From the NCBI GenBank assembly GCA_934090685.1, contig CAKOJN010000006.1, forward strand, positions 1-64,000: DNA of 64,000 bases, in the 5' to 3' direction. Below, piece after piece: positions 37,801-45,817 of this stretch. The notes under the pieces were generated by a model, which worked only from the letters and a program-made list of their open reading frames with translations, searched no databases and was not told where the DNA came from. The DNA comes from an uncultured Bacilli bacterium. Lineage in GTDB: Bacteria > Bacillota_I > Bacilli_A > RF39 > UBA660. A program made the position numbers and the translations under genes. Position 1 is the first letter of the stretch. Every line of letters begins with the position of its first letter.

Positions 37801-38595
37801 TTTCATCGCAAGTTCATTATTTTTGCTATTCTTTTTCTTATTCTCATATGAATGATATAAGAAAATTGAAAAGTCTGTCGTAACACCAAGTTGTAACACA
37901 GCAACTAATGCCTTAGTTATATATGATATTTGTCCTAAAAACACATTGCTTCCTAAGTTAAATACTATCGCACACCCAATATTACCAAGTAATAATAAAG
38001 GTATAATATAAGAGTCAAGTGATACTTCAAGAACAAGTATACAGAATATAACAGCAATAACTATATAAATGAATATTTCTTTTTCTGATAAGTTCATAGT
38101 ATCAAGAACCATTGAACTCATCCCACCAAGTTTACATTTATCTTTAGTTATCTCTCTAATCTGACTAACCGCATCAATTGTTTTTTCATTTGATGTACCA
38201 TTTTCAAATGTTATAAATAATAAGTCAGTATCTTCATCATGTAGATGACTAGTTATTTCAGTTGGTAGCATGTCAACTGGAATATTAGTGCCAATCGCAT
38301 CATAAAGTGAAACAACTTTATTAACACCATCGACATCTTTAATTTGATTTTCAAGTTCTAGTATATCTTTACTACTCATGTTCTCGATTATAGCAACTGA
38401 GTAAGCACCCATACCAAAGTCATCAGTTAATATATTTTGACCTTTTATAGTCTCAATATCATCTGGTAAATAAACTAAAATATCATAGTTTATCTTGGTT
38501 AAACTCATGCCTATAAATGAAAGAACTAAAAGTACTGCAGATATTATTAGTATCATTATTTTGTTCTCACAAATCTTTTGTGCTATCTTTGTCAT
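34801..38595 (-). CDS. MMPL/RND exporter fused to a secreted heptad-rich protein
   Basis: The 1264-residue protein is a fusion. Residues 1-685 form an MMPL/RND exporter: a first membrane segment, an extracellular loop, five helices near 175-330, then the same pattern again near 350-680. Residue 686 is a methionine that begins a signal-peptide-like stretch (KAALLLVSGMLLLPSNIMA), followed by an extracellular region with a helical part rich in Ser and Leu, as in YhgE/Pip-type proteins. The fused C-terminal part may extend the exporter into the cell wall. Divergent TetR regulation is likely. Cargo is unknown; lipids and lytic peptides are typical for the family. Confidence 0.8.
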   Translation of the reverse strand: MTKIAQKICENKIMILIISAVLLVLSFIGMSLTKINYDILVYLPDDIETIKGQNILTDDFGMGAYSVAIIENMSSKDILELENQIKDVDGVNKVVSLYDAIGTNIPVDMLPTEITSHLHDEDTDLLFITFENGTSNEKTIDAVSQIREITKDKCKLGGMSSMVLDTMNLSEKEIFIYIVIAVIFCILVLEVSLDSYIIPLLLLGNIGCAIVFNLGSNVFLGQISYITKALVAVLQLGVTTDFSIFLYHSYENKKKNSKNNELAMKDAIIETFKSVMGSSFTTIAGFLVLCTMQLTLGKDLGIVMAKGVLLGLLSVFTLFPSLLLTFDKLIDKTKHKKVKINFEGVNKFIVKNRIVTLIIFVILLVPAFLGNKNIDVYYKIDRSLPDTLESIKANNALKEKFNIVSPEILLVSKNIKTNDVVSMTNEIKDIDGVDFILSFDDLQSYGITDTMISDDMKSIFENDNYKMLLINSTYEVASDELNNQTDEINKLIKKYDENAILAGEGPLMKDLISISDTDFNNVNYSSIFCILIILIIVLRSFLLPILLITAIESAIFMNMSISYFGGVTLPFVAPIVLGTIQLGATIDYAILLTTTYIDRRKKGMEKESAMIDTLNYTSSSILVSGLCFFAATFGVGIYSKLEMVGSLCTLISRGALISMAVVIIVLPAILLMFDKFIIKKGNDKKMENKNLKAALLLVSGMLLLPSNIMALTKNETVYGKLENNGNVRSMYVNEQIINKNKENELKDYSELKDILNINGNEKYTIKDGNIIWKAKGNDIFYQGKLEKDLPVSVSTSYKLNGESMSVDDMLGKEGNVEITLKYKNTDAHYRTINGKKEKLYTPFVVTFATMIDATNNSNIEVSSGKVMSTGKNNVVVGIATPGLYESLDLSSLKDMDTITISYETKKFELSSMYSVVTPKVLESSDLKMFDKLDSLYSDSDKLQENMNLIDESAQKIKGGSNLLKSKLGSSIKSLSSTSDKNALSDEEVSAINKQILNQITSQFDSEEYTSSIANEAWKEVSKSLNASDPKVKEIVTTCVKDSLTGYLKNNDKLEDAAKCQAVKAGKLDISSLSEEEQTLFLKSCKQIENTQKVFETSCTNVATNVSVYVAKNVSDAVSVSVSKETAISTANQIVPALANQVANGVKSASISTITNSLNTLYSGVDELDNGINQLSEGVTKFNNEGIKKLTSTINNDIKPASKRVKELVKLGNEYKSVSSKNLSDDSETKFVLVIDSVKAKDTVKKDTTKVTKTTFLDRVKNLFK

Positions 38596-38632
38596 ATCAT
38601 CTCTCCATTCCGATAAGATATTCTATTACAAA

Positions 38633-38661
38633 ATTATAAAAAAATCACTAGTATTTTTCAA
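38633..38661 (-). promoter_or_regulatory. Promoter of the MMPL gene
   Basis: TTGAAA (38661-38656) and TATAAT (38638-38633) are separated by 17 bp on the minus strand, 38 bp before the ATG. Confidence 0.75.
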
Positions 38662-38730
38662 GAAACAGTATGTTTTCAAACACTTTTTTCAAATTTGTAT
38701 TAATATTTACCCAACATAGTGTTTATTATC

Positions 38731-38766
38731 TTTACTTTTGTACAAAAAAGGTGTATATTGATACAC
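38731..38766 (+). promoter_or_regulatory. tetR promoter with palindromic operator
   Basis: TTTACT (38731-38736) and TATATT (38754-38759) are 17 bp apart. A perfect inverted repeat, GTGTAT-ATTG-ATACAC (38751-38766), covers the -10 and the start point. This is the expected position for a TetR autoregulatory operator. It lies about 90 bp from the MMPL promoter, where no second copy is obvious. Confidence 0.65.
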
Positions 38767-38777
38767 GGTGAATGGAA

Positions 38778-39338
38778 ATGGAAAAGAAAACTGATTTGAG
38801 AGTAATAAAAACAAAGAATTTAATTTATAATACTTTAATAGAACTTATGAAAGATAAGACATTTGAAGAAATAAAAGTATCTGATATATGTAACAAAGCA
38901 TTAATCAATAGATCAACCTTTTATTCTCATTATGAAGATAAATATGATTTACTAGTAGATTTTATTAATAGTCTAAAAAATGAATTTATAAGTGAACTTA
39001 ATAAAAACAATAATAATTTAAATGTAAAAGAATATTATATTGAACTAATAAAGATATTTTTAAATCACATAGAAGAAAGAAAAGAAATGTATACATCTAT
39101 AATGATTAATAATAGAAATAGTATTATGATGGATATATTACTAAGCGTTGTTAATAATGATCTTTTAAAAAAGATGAGTAAAGATGAATTCAAAAGTTCT
39201 ATTCCAGATGACATAATAGTTAAATTTTATTTAGGTGGTGTTATTAACTTAGGCGTTGAATGGTTAAAAGATAACACTAAATATTCAAAAGAAGAAATAA
39301 TAAATTATTTAAATCTATTAATACCAGATAATATTTAA
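38778..39338 (+). CDS. TetR/AcrR-family transcriptional regulator
   Basis: The 186-residue protein has the N-terminal TetR helix-turn-helix (about 10-55, with NRSTFYSHYEDKYDLL) and a helical ligand-binding C-terminal domain. It diverges from the MMPL gene and is the probable repressor of both. ATG 38778 is preferred because GGTG lies 7 nt upstream; ATG 38772, two codons earlier, is also possible. The inducer is unknown. Confidence 0.88.
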   Translation: MEKKTDLRVIKTKNLIYNTLIELMKDKTFEEIKVSDICNKALINRSTFYSHYEDKYDLLVDFINSLKNEFISELNKNNNNLNVKEYYIELIKIFLNHIEERKEMYTSIMINNRNSIMMDILLSVVNNDLLKKMSKDEFKSSIPDDIIVKFYLGGVINLGVEWLKDNTKYSKEEIINYLNLLIPDNI

Positions 39339-39350
39339 TCAAACAAAAAA

Positions 39351-39376
39351 GGCACTAATTAGTGTCTTATTTTTTT
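39351..39376 (+). terminator. Terminator of tetR
   Basis: GGCACTAATTAGTGTC forms a stem followed by TTATTTTTTT on the plus strand. Confidence 0.75.
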
Positions 39377-39379
39377 ATA

Positions 39380-39456
39380 TGGTGTCCCAGGGCAGATTTG
39401 AACTGCCGACTTTCCGCTTAGGAGGCGGATACTCTATCCAACTGAGTTACTGAGAC
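39380..39456 (-). tRNA. tRNA-Arg (anticodon CCU)
   Basis: The minus strand folds as a 77-nt cloverleaf with an encoded CCA end. The acceptor arms are GTCTCAG (39456-39450) and CTGGGAC. The anticodon loop is CTCCTAA on a TCCGC/GCGGA stem, giving anticodon CCU, which reads AGG. The T arm contains GTTCAAATC. No intron or truncation is seen. Confidence 0.95.
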
Positions 39457-39474
39457 ATATATGTATTATATCAT

Positions 39475-39963
39475 TTATCTAAAATTAATAAATGAAAATA
39501 ATATCATATATACTTCTAATTTTAATGAATATCTAAAAAATTCATAGAAACTTACTAACTTATCACTTATACATACTACTTTTGATTCTTTATAATTAGG
39601 TTTATTTCTTGATATAGGATACATATGATTCAATATAATATCCTCTTCTATATTATTTATCTTAAAATAATTTTTAGAATTATCAAGAGCGACCATCGGA
39701 TGAGTTTTTAAAAATACTTTGTATTTATCATCAGATCTTTTCATATCATCTTCAGTAAAAAAGTCATGCATCATAGCGCCTCTAGTACAAGATATATAAT
39801 CAAGTCCTAATTTCTTTGATATAAAGAAACTCACCTTAGAAACTCTTGTTATATGATCTAATCTATTCGTACCATGATGAACTATTGATTTAAGTTCTCT
39901 ATATTTATTTATTTGATTAAATTCACTAAATATATCATAAAATATTTTTTTATTTGTTTTCAT
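39475..39963 (-). CDS. HD-domain phosphohydrolase-like protein
   Basis: The 162-residue protein has the HD-superfamily metal ligands: His in HHGTNRLDHI, the HD pair in MMHDFF, and later histidines in KTHPMVAL and LNHMYP. Proteins of this size act on nucleotides or phosphate esters; the substrate is unknown. ATG 39963 is preferred to an upstream GTG. It ends 18 bp from the tRNA gene and follows a 123-residue unknown by 15 bp, in the cdsA-rseP gene string. Confidence 0.7.
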   Translation of the reverse strand: MKTNKKIFYDIFSEFNQINKYRELKSIVHHGTNRLDHITRVSKVSFFISKKLGLDYISCTRGAMMHDFFTEDDMKRSDDKYKVFLKTHPMVALDNSKNYFKINNIEEDIILNHMYPISRNKPNYKESKVVCISDKLVSFYEFFRYSLKLEVYMILFSFINFR

Positions 39964-39978
39964 ACATCTCACTTCTTC

Positions 39979-40350
39979 TTATATCCATCTTGGAATATAA
40001 ATATTTCTAGTAAAACCCTCCATATATTTTAAATGCTGCTGCAAAATATTATCTACTATGATTGAAATAACATTTTTAGTACCCTTTGGTACTTTTAACG
40101 CAAGTAAAAAATTAGTAAGTATTGTTTTAAACTCCCTATCATCAAAATATCTAACTATTGCTTTATTTAAACTAGATATTTTTTTAATCTCTGATTTATT
40201 TCTAATATCAATAGAAAAAATATATTGTTGAAATATTTCAATAATCTTATCACTCATATAATCTAATTCATTGAATTCTTCATTTATTATACGATAATAA
40301 TCAGGACAATATTTAAGTACAACTTTATTATCAAGATATCTATTTTGCAT
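39979..40350 (-). CDS. Uncharacterised protein, 123 residues
   Basis: No family is recognised. It is a mostly helical soluble protein that begins with MQNRYLDNK and ends with NIYIPRWI. Its ATG overlaps the rseP stop (TAATG), so it is translated with rseP, and the HD protein gene follows by 15 bp. The operon position suggests an envelope or housekeeping role, nothing more. Confidence 0.6.
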   Translation of the reverse strand: MQNRYLDNKVVLKYCPDYYRIINEEFNELDYMSDKIIEIFQQYIFSIDIRNKSEIKKISSLNKAIVRYFDDREFKTILTNFLLALKVPKGTKNVISIIVDNILQQHLKYMEGFTRNIYIPRWI

Positions 40351-41408
40351 TACTTCACCAACCTAAATATATCATTATAAGTAACATAAAGCATAAGAAT
40401 TATCATCAAACCAAAACCAATTAAATTTATTATATATTCAACATTCTCATTACATTTTTTCTTTGTTATTTTTTCTATTATTAATAAGAATATTCTTCCC
40501 CCATCAAATACTGGTATTGGTACTAAGTTAATTACTGCTACATTTATACTTAAATATGCTGTTAAATATAACAATACTTCTAATCCTTGTGATCTTACTG
40601 AATCAATTAAAGAGAATATTCCTACCGGTCCACTTAATGTATTAACAGACACTTCACCAGTAAATAATGAACCAATTATTCTAAATATAGTTACAGTATT
40701 CTCCCAGAATCCACCAAATGCATATTTAACTGCATTAACAAATCCTTTTTTATGAGTTGCGCCTTCTATTTGAATACCAAAAACTCTTGTTTCCTCACCA
40801 TTTATTTTTTTAACTTCTGGTACTATATTATAAGTTTTAGTACTTCCATTACTTTTTAAAACAACAAATTCATAACTATCTTTCAATTTTTTAGCAGAAA
40901 CTTCTAATACAAAGTCATCCCATGTCTCAACATCTGTATTATTTACTTTAATTATTCTATCACCAGGTTCAAGTCCAGCATTATAAGCAGCAGTATTTTC
41001 ACTTACAGTCTTTATTACAGGTTCTTGTACTGGTCTTCCAAAAATCAAACCACTAATAAAGAATAAAACAATCGCAAGTAAACAGTTAAAAAATATACCA
41101 TTTATAAGTACAATAAATTTCTTTAAAAAACTTTTATTTTCAAGTACCCTATCTTTCTTTATTTTTTTATTCTTAGGATCTTCTTTTTCTGCCATCGCAA
41201 CAAATCCACCTATTGGAAATGCTCTTAATGAATAAGTAGTTTCACTTTTTTTAGGTTTATATTGTAATAAAGCAGGTCCCATTCCTAAAGAAAATTCATC
41301 TACATAAACACCAGATTTTTTAGCCGCAATAAAGTGACCAAATTCATGAATGGCAATAATTAATCCTAAAATAAGAATTAATATTAATAATGTTATTATA
41401 AAATTCAT
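40350..41408 (-). CDS. rseP: Site-2 membrane metalloprotease RseP/RasP
   Basis: This intramembrane zinc protease cleaves anti-sigma factors and signal-peptide remnants. The 352 residues have HEFGH (21-25) in the first membrane helix, a PDZ domain (about 125-190; AYNAGLEPGDRIIKV) and the second metal ligand motif NLVPIPVFDGG near residue 295. The order cdsA-rseP is conserved in Bacillota. Confidence 0.97.
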   Translation of the reverse strand: MNFIITLLILILILGLIIAIHEFGHFIAAKKSGVYVDEFSLGMGPALLQYKPKKSETTYSLRAFPIGGFVAMAEKEDPKNKKIKKDRVLENKSFLKKFIVLINGIFFNCLLAIVLFFISGLIFGRPVQEPVIKTVSENTAAYNAGLEPGDRIIKVNNTDVETWDDFVLEVSAKKLKDSYEFVVLKSNGSTKTYNIVPEVKKINGEETRVFGIQIEGATHKKGFVNAVKYAFGGFWENTVTIFRIIGSLFTGEVSVNTLSGPVGIFSLIDSVRSQGLEVLLYLTAYLSINVAVINLVPIPVFDGGRIFLLIIEKITKKKCNENVEYIINLIGFGLMIILMLYVTYNDIFRLVK

Positions 41409-41416
41409 ATATCCTC

Positions 41417-42199
41417 CTATACAAAGTAAAGAATGAATGTAAATGCATACATAGCAAATATTATACTATCAAGTCTATCTAATACCCCACCATGCCCTGG
41501 CATAATATTACCATAATCTTTAACTCCATATTTTCTTTTAATTGCAGAAAATACTAAATCGCCTGCTTGAGCACATAATGATAGTACAAGTGATACAATT
41601 ATTGCTAAAATAACTGAAAAACTATCACTGATCATTAATAAAAACATTGTACCAATATATGTACCAAGAAGAGTACCTCCAAACATACCTTCTATTGTTT
41701 TATTTGGTGAAACTTTAGGACATAATTTATTTTTCCCAATCTTAGTTCCATAAAAATGAGCAAATGTATCCGTTGATATTGTTATTAATATAACATAAAT
41801 AAAATAATTCAATGATAAATCTCTCATATTTATAATATAATTAAATGCAAGCCCTAAGAATAATATAACTCCTATATAATAAAATGCATCTTCAACACAA
41901 TACTTATTTCTATCTGTAATAAATATTAAAGGCACAAGCATCATTATAACACATATTATAAATAATTTCTCAGTGCTAAAATTAATCAATGTTGAAAGCA
42001 TTAATAATACAAAACATATCATTGCAAAAGCATTAATTATATTAGGAACCTTTTTATATTCACTCCTACATCTAATCATTTCATAGAATCCTATAATTCC
42101 TATTATAGAAAGTCCAATATAAAATGCATATCCTCCAAGTATTATTAAAGGAATAACTATTATTAATGCAATTATTGCGCTTATAACTCTTTGTTTCAT
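41417..42199 (-). CDS. cdsA: Phosphatidate cytidylyltransferase CdsA
   Basis: This makes CDP-diacylglycerol from phosphatidate and CTP for phospholipid synthesis at the membrane. The 260 residues have about eight helices and the family signature [13 protein letters not shown], then [12 protein letters not shown] near the C-terminus. [11 protein letters not shown] is also conserved. It lies 8 bp upstream of rseP. Confidence 0.97.
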   Translation of the reverse strand: MKQRVISAIIALIIVIPLIILGGYAFYIGLSIIGIIGFYEMIRCRSEYKKVPNIINAFAMICFVLLMLSTLINFSTEKLFIICVIMMLVPLIFITDRNKYCVEDAFYYIGVILFLGLAFNYIINMRDLSLNYFIYVILITISTDTFAHFYGTKIGKNKLCPKVSPNKTIEGMFGGTLLGTYIGTMFLLMISDSFSVILAIIVSLVLSLCAQAGDLVFSAIKRKYGVKDYGNIMPGHGGVLDRLDSIIFAMYAFTFILYFV

Positions 42200-42248
42200 A
42201 CTTTTTTCACCCTATTCATTATAACATGTAATATACTTTTTAACAAGT

Positions 42249-42289
42249 TAAAAGAAATAAGCTAGTTTTTACAATACTTACTTATTTCT
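42249..42289 (-). terminator. Possible terminator of argF-linked transcript
   Basis: AGAAATAAG (42253-42261) can pair with CTTATTTCT (42281-42289), and the stem is followed by a short T run. The loop is long (19 nt), so this is weaker than the other terminators. Confidence 0.4.
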
Positions 42290-42975
42290 TCGTTTGATGA
42301 GATGGTAGAAGTTTTATACAAACTACACCATTTTTCATCTAAAGATAGTTTTACAAACTCTCCACAAGCATTATTAACAAATTTTGAATATGATTTGCTT
42401 TTATTATCATAACAATAATAATTATTTATATCCTTAGTATTATAAGACCAATTATATGAATCAGTCTTTTTATTATATTCAAATGTTGGAAATACAACAA
42501 TATTAAATCCATCAGTACTCTTAAGTTCATTTCCATCATTATCGATAACATCTTTATATTCAAGAGTTTCATATTTAGAAACGACATATAATGCAGAAGA
42601 TAACTCATTCTGAGTAGTCATTTTTTCAACCATATCACGTGTATATATACCAGTAAGTGTTAACATATATAAATCTTTTTTAGATATTTTAAGATTATTA
42701 GCATTTACATAGTACCCATTTACAAATTCATAATTAGTTTTACATATTGCATCAGGATCTTTATAGTCGCCTATAATAATAGAACCATCGCTTTTACATT
42801 TCCAAACTTTATAAAAAGGTGCCTTGTAAACATAAAATTCCTTTTCCTCTTCCATCAAAGAAATTTTAGGTATACTGTTTTTCTCTTTAACTATAAAATA
42901 ATCTATATATATCAAACCAGATAATACTAATAGTATAATAAATAAAACTATTAGTATAATTTTAACTTTTTTCAT
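42262..42975 (-). CDS. Membrane-anchored extracytoplasmic protein, unknown
   Basis: The 237-residue protein has one N-terminal hydrophobic anchor (about 5-28) with no lipobox cysteine, followed by a soluble domain with seven or so cysteines, including KCKSDG, CKTNYEF, YYCYD, NACGEF and a CSLYK near the end. Paired cysteines suggest disulfides outside the cell. It follows the ornithine carbamoyltransferase gene by 6 bp. No family is recognised. Confidence 0.6.
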   Translation of the reverse strand: MKKVKIILIVLFIILLVLSGLIYIDYFIVKEKNSIPKISLMEEEKEFYVYKAPFYKVWKCKSDGSIIIGDYKDPDAICKTNYEFVNGYYVNANNLKISKKDLYMLTLTGIYTRDMVEKMTTQNELSSALYVVSKYETLEYKDVIDNDGNELKSTDGFNIVVFPTFEYNKKTDSYNWSYNTKDINNYYCYDNKSKSYSKFVNNACGEFVKLSLDEKWCSLYKTSTISSNEEISKYCKN

Positions 42976-42981
42976 ATCAAC

Positions 42982-43971
42982 CTATTTTTTTAAAGTTGCA
43001 TACATAACTGCCTTAATAGTATGCATTCTATTTTCTGCTTCATCAAATACTCTAGAATGTTTTCCATTAAACACTTCATCAGTTACTTCCATTGATTCAA
43101 GACCATATTTTTCATATATATCTTTTCCAATAGTAGTATTTAAATCATGAAATGATGGCAAACAATGTAAGAATATTGCACTATCTTTCGCTTGAGACAT
43201 GACTTTATCATTAACTTGATATGGTTTTAAATAATCTATTCTTTCCTTCCATTTTTCTACAGGTTCTCCCATTGATACCCAAACATCAGTATATATAGCA
43301 TCAGCATCTTTAACACCTTGCAATATATCTTCTGTTCTTTCTATAACGCATCCATTTTTCTTAGCTATTTCTTGACACTTTTTAGTAAGTTCTTCATCAG
43401 GCCATAAATCTTTAGGAGCACAACATGTAAAGTTTACACCACACTTAGCACTCATTACCATTAATGAATTACCTACATTATTTCTAGCATCCCCACAGAA
43501 TACTAATTTTAATCCTTTAAGATGGCCAAATTCTTCTTCCATTGTCATAAAATCTGCTAACATTTGAGTTGGATGAAATTCGTTTGTTAATCCATTCCAT
43601 ACAGGAACACTTGAATATTTAGCAAGTTCTTCTACAATAGTTTGATCAAAACCACGATATTCTATTCCATCATACATTCTGCAAAGCACTCTAGCAGTAT
43701 CAGCAATACTTTCTTTCTTACCCATTTGACTACCAGTTGGTCCTAAATATGTAACATGCATACCTAAGTCATAAGCAGCTACTTCAAATGAACATCTGGT
43801 TCTTGTAGAATCTTTTTCAAATATTATCGCAATATTTTTACCTTTTAAATATTGATGTTCTAATCCTTTATGTTTCTTTTCTTTAAAACTCTTTGACATA
43901 TCTAATAAATATCTAATTTCTTTTTCATTAAAATCTAATAATTTCAAAAAATCTCTATTCTTTAAATCCAT
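42982..43971 (-). CDS. argF: Ornithine carbamoyltransferase
   Basis: This joins carbamoyl phosphate and ornithine to form citrulline, or runs in reverse in arginine breakdown. The 329 residues have the carbamoyl-phosphate motif STRTRC (55-60), [10 protein letters not shown] near 131 and the catalytic HCLPSFHD near 271 (HCLPAFHD in most homologues). No argG, argH, arcA or arcC is nearby, so the direction of use cannot be told; in fermentative host-associated Bacilli a stand-alone copy is often catabolic (arcB). AAAGGAG precedes the ATG. Confidence 0.95.
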   Translation of the reverse strand: MDLKNRDFLKLLDFNEKEIRYLLDMSKSFKEKKHKGLEHQYLKGKNIAIIFEKDSTRTRCSFEVAAYDLGMHVTYLGPTGSQMGKKESIADTARVLCRMYDGIEYRGFDQTIVEELAKYSSVPVWNGLTNEFHPTQMLADFMTMEEEFGHLKGLKLVFCGDARNNVGNSLMVMSAKCGVNFTCCAPKDLWPDEELTKKCQEIAKKNGCVIERTEDILQGVKDADAIYTDVWVSMGEPVEKWKERIDYLKPYQVNDKVMSQAKDSAIFLHCLPSFHDLNTTIGKDIYEKYGLESMEVTDEVFNGKHSRVFDEAENRMHTIKAVMYATLKK

Positions 43972-44082
43972 TTTTTCAACTCCTTTATTATATTAATTAT
44001 ATCTTTAATTTATTGAAATGTAAATCTCATACTTTATTTTTTTTTAAAAATGTTTTATAATCTTAAGTAGGTGATAAATTAA

Positions 44083-44736
44083 ATGAAAAAGAAATTATTG
44101 ATTGTGTTACTTACTATTATGTCAGTATGTAATGTAAAAGCAGTAGAAAATGATATATTCAAAATAGATATACCTGAAAATTTCATAGAAGATAAAGTAG
44201 AAGAAAAAACAAATATATATAAATGGGAAAATAAAGATAATAATATATTTCATAATATAGTTGTAACTGTAGATAATAATAGTTCTGAAAATAAATATAA
44301 CATTAAACATTTTAATGATGAAGATATTTCTAATTATACAAAATATATAGAAGAAAGTATCAATAATGAATTAAAAGAATTTGATATAAAAGTTAATGTA
44401 TCAAATATGAAAAAAGAAACTTTAAATAATAATGATATACTTTCATACAATACTATGTGGCCAACAATGAATAGTCTTGGATATAATACATATCAAAAAG
44501 GTTATATTTATACTACTAATAAATACATAGTGACATTAACATATACTTCTAATAGTGAAATAAATGATAATGATGAAACGTTATCTAATATTAAAAATAG
44601 TTTTCAAATAAAAGATGAAAATATTAAGCAAGAATCTTTTTTAGATAATAAAACTAATAGAATAATTATAACTGCTCTACTTATAGGTGTGATTGGTGCA
44701 ATTATCTCTTTATTAATACCAAAAAAGCATAAATAA
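44083..44736 (+). CDS. Secreted, C-terminally anchored protein, unknown
   Basis: The 217-residue protein has a signal peptide (KKKLLIVLLTIMSVCNVKA), a mixed domain of about 155 residues with a PsbP-like look (an amphipathic DIPENF start and alternating strands) and a C-terminal membrane helix near 190-212 ending in KKHK. It is monocistronic. A TATAAT lies at 44056-44061 and AGGTGA precedes the start. Function is unknown. Confidence 0.6.
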   Translation: MKKKLLIVLLTIMSVCNVKAVENDIFKIDIPENFIEDKVEEKTNIYKWENKDNNIFHNIVVTVDNNSSENKYNIKHFNDEDISNYTKYIEESINNELKEFDIKVNVSNMKKETLNNNDILSYNTMWPTMNSLGYNTYQKGYIYTTNKYIVTLTYTSNSEINDNDETLSNIKNSFQIKDENIKQESFLDNKTNRIIITALLIGVIGAIISLLIPKKHK

Positions 44737-44750
44737 AATTATGCTTTTTT
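44721..44750. terminator. Bidirectional terminator
   Basis: A perfect 12-bp stem, AAAAAAGCATAA with TTATGCTTTTTT around ATAAAA, lies between the convergent secreted-protein gene (plus) and the sigma-factor gene (minus). The A and T ends serve both strands. Confidence 0.9.
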
Positions 44751-44752
44751 CA

Positions 44753-45388
44753 TTATGAAGAAATACTTTGCTTCATTCTTTGTAATATTATTTTTTCTCT
44801 TCTTGAGACTTTTACTTGACTTGTGTTAAGTGCTTCAGCAGTTTGACTTTGTGTAAATCCCTGGTAATATCTATAATCTATTATTGACTTATCAAATGGT
44901 TCTAAATGCTCTATCTCATTTTCTAAAAGCATTTTATTAAATATGTCATCCCTATCATCATATCCAAATTCATAATTAATAAGTCCTTCTTCATCAATAC
45001 TTTTAGTAAACATAACTGACTCTATAACAGATAATAATCTTTGTTCATCTATTTCCATAAATTTACATATTTCACTAAAAGAAACTTCTCTATTATATTT
45101 AGCTATTAATAATGATTTTACTTTTTCATATTTTTTATATAATGACATGTATTCATCACTAACTACTATATTTCTATCACTTTTAATGTATCTAATTATC
45201 TCTCCTAAGACATGTTTATATGCAAATGTTGAAAACTTAATGTTTGAATCTTTTTTATAATTTTTATATGCTTTTATTAGACCAATACTTCCAACTTGAA
45301 ATAAGTCATCCATATTATAGTATTCACTATAAGTTCTAGCAACTTTATATATTAACCAACTATTTTCTTTTATCATTTCATCATTCAT
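44753..45388 (-). CDS. Sigma-70 family factor, sporulation (SigF/SigG) type
   Basis: This alternative sigma factor of 211 residues has region 2 (DDLFQVGSIGLIKAYKNY, then FSTFAYKHVLGEIIRYIK), a region 3 and region 4 (FTQSQTAEALNTSQVKVSRRE). The overall order and the EIIRYIKSD stretch place it with the SigF/SigG/SigB group rather than with ECF factors. Its ATG overlaps the stop of the SpoIIAA-like gene (ATGA), as in spoIIA operons, but the anti-sigma kinase gene (spoIIAB or rsbW) that normally lies between them is missing. Target promoters are unknown. Confidence 0.85.
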   Translation of the reverse strand: MNDEMIKENSWLIYKVARTYSEYYNMDDLFQVGSIGLIKAYKNYKKDSNIKFSTFAYKHVLGEIIRYIKSDRNIVVSDEYMSLYKKYEKVKSLLIAKYNREVSFSEICKFMEIDEQRLLSVIESVMFTKSIDEEGLINYEFGYDDRDDIFNKMLLENEIEHLEPFDKSIIDYRYYQGFTQSQTAEALNTSQVKVSRREKIILQRMKQSISS

Positions 45389-45726
45389 ACTTTAAACACC
45401 CCCAGGGAGGTTAATTCATTTTTTGTTCTGAAACAATAATCATAAATATCACTATTTTTAAAATTTTGTTTTATACTTTCGCTTACTTCACATATCGCAA
45501 GTTTACCATCATGTCTACTTACAATATTTGATATTTTAATAATAGATTCTATTCCTCTTCTATCTATAAGTTCTAATCTAAATAAATTTAAAGTTACATA
45601 TCTAGAACCTAATCCTAGAACAATTGGTATTACTTCGGATTCAAATTTATTTATTTTATTTCCTACTAATACACCATTTAATCTGATAAATAACACCCCT
45701 TTTTTATAATCTATATTTGTTGTCAT
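45385..45726 (-). CDS. SpoIIAA-like STAS-domain anti-anti-sigma protein
   Basis: This 113-residue STAS domain has the family fold order: an initial strand, then GVLFIRLNGVL, RYVTLNLFRLELIDRRGIESI and a C-terminal helix. SpoIIAA and RsbV carry a phosphorylatable serine in an Asp-Ser-Ser/Thr-Gly loop. Here the loop reads IDRRGIES, so both serine positions are arginine. It therefore cannot be switched by phosphorylation in the usual way. AGGAGA precedes the ATG. It is coupled to the sigma gene by ATGA and lies downstream of Spo0A-box-like sites. Confidence 0.8.
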   Translation of the reverse strand: MTTNIDYKKGVLFIRLNGVLVGNKINKFESEVIPIVLGLGSRYVTLNLFRLELIDRRGIESIIKISNIVSRHDGKLAICEVSESIKQNFKNSDIYDYCFRTKNELTSLGVFKV

Positions 45727-45774
45727 TTTATCTCCTGATTAAATAGTACTACACTTTAGTAATAAAATGTTAAA

Positions 45775-45817
45775 TTCGACAAAATTAGATAAATTAATCG
45801 TACGACATATTTCGACA
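45775..45817 (-). promoter_or_regulatory. Three Spo0A-box-like sites upstream of the SpoIIAA/sigma operon
   Basis: On the minus strand TGTCGAA occurs at 45817-45811 and 45781-45775, both perfect matches to the 0A box. A 6-of-7 match, TGTCGTA, lies at 45807-45801, exactly 10 bp from the first, the tandem spacing bound by a Spo0A dimer. They lie 49-92 bp before the ATG of the SpoIIAA-like gene and overlap the 3' end of the upstream gene. A spo0A gene is not visible in this window. Confidence 0.55.
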
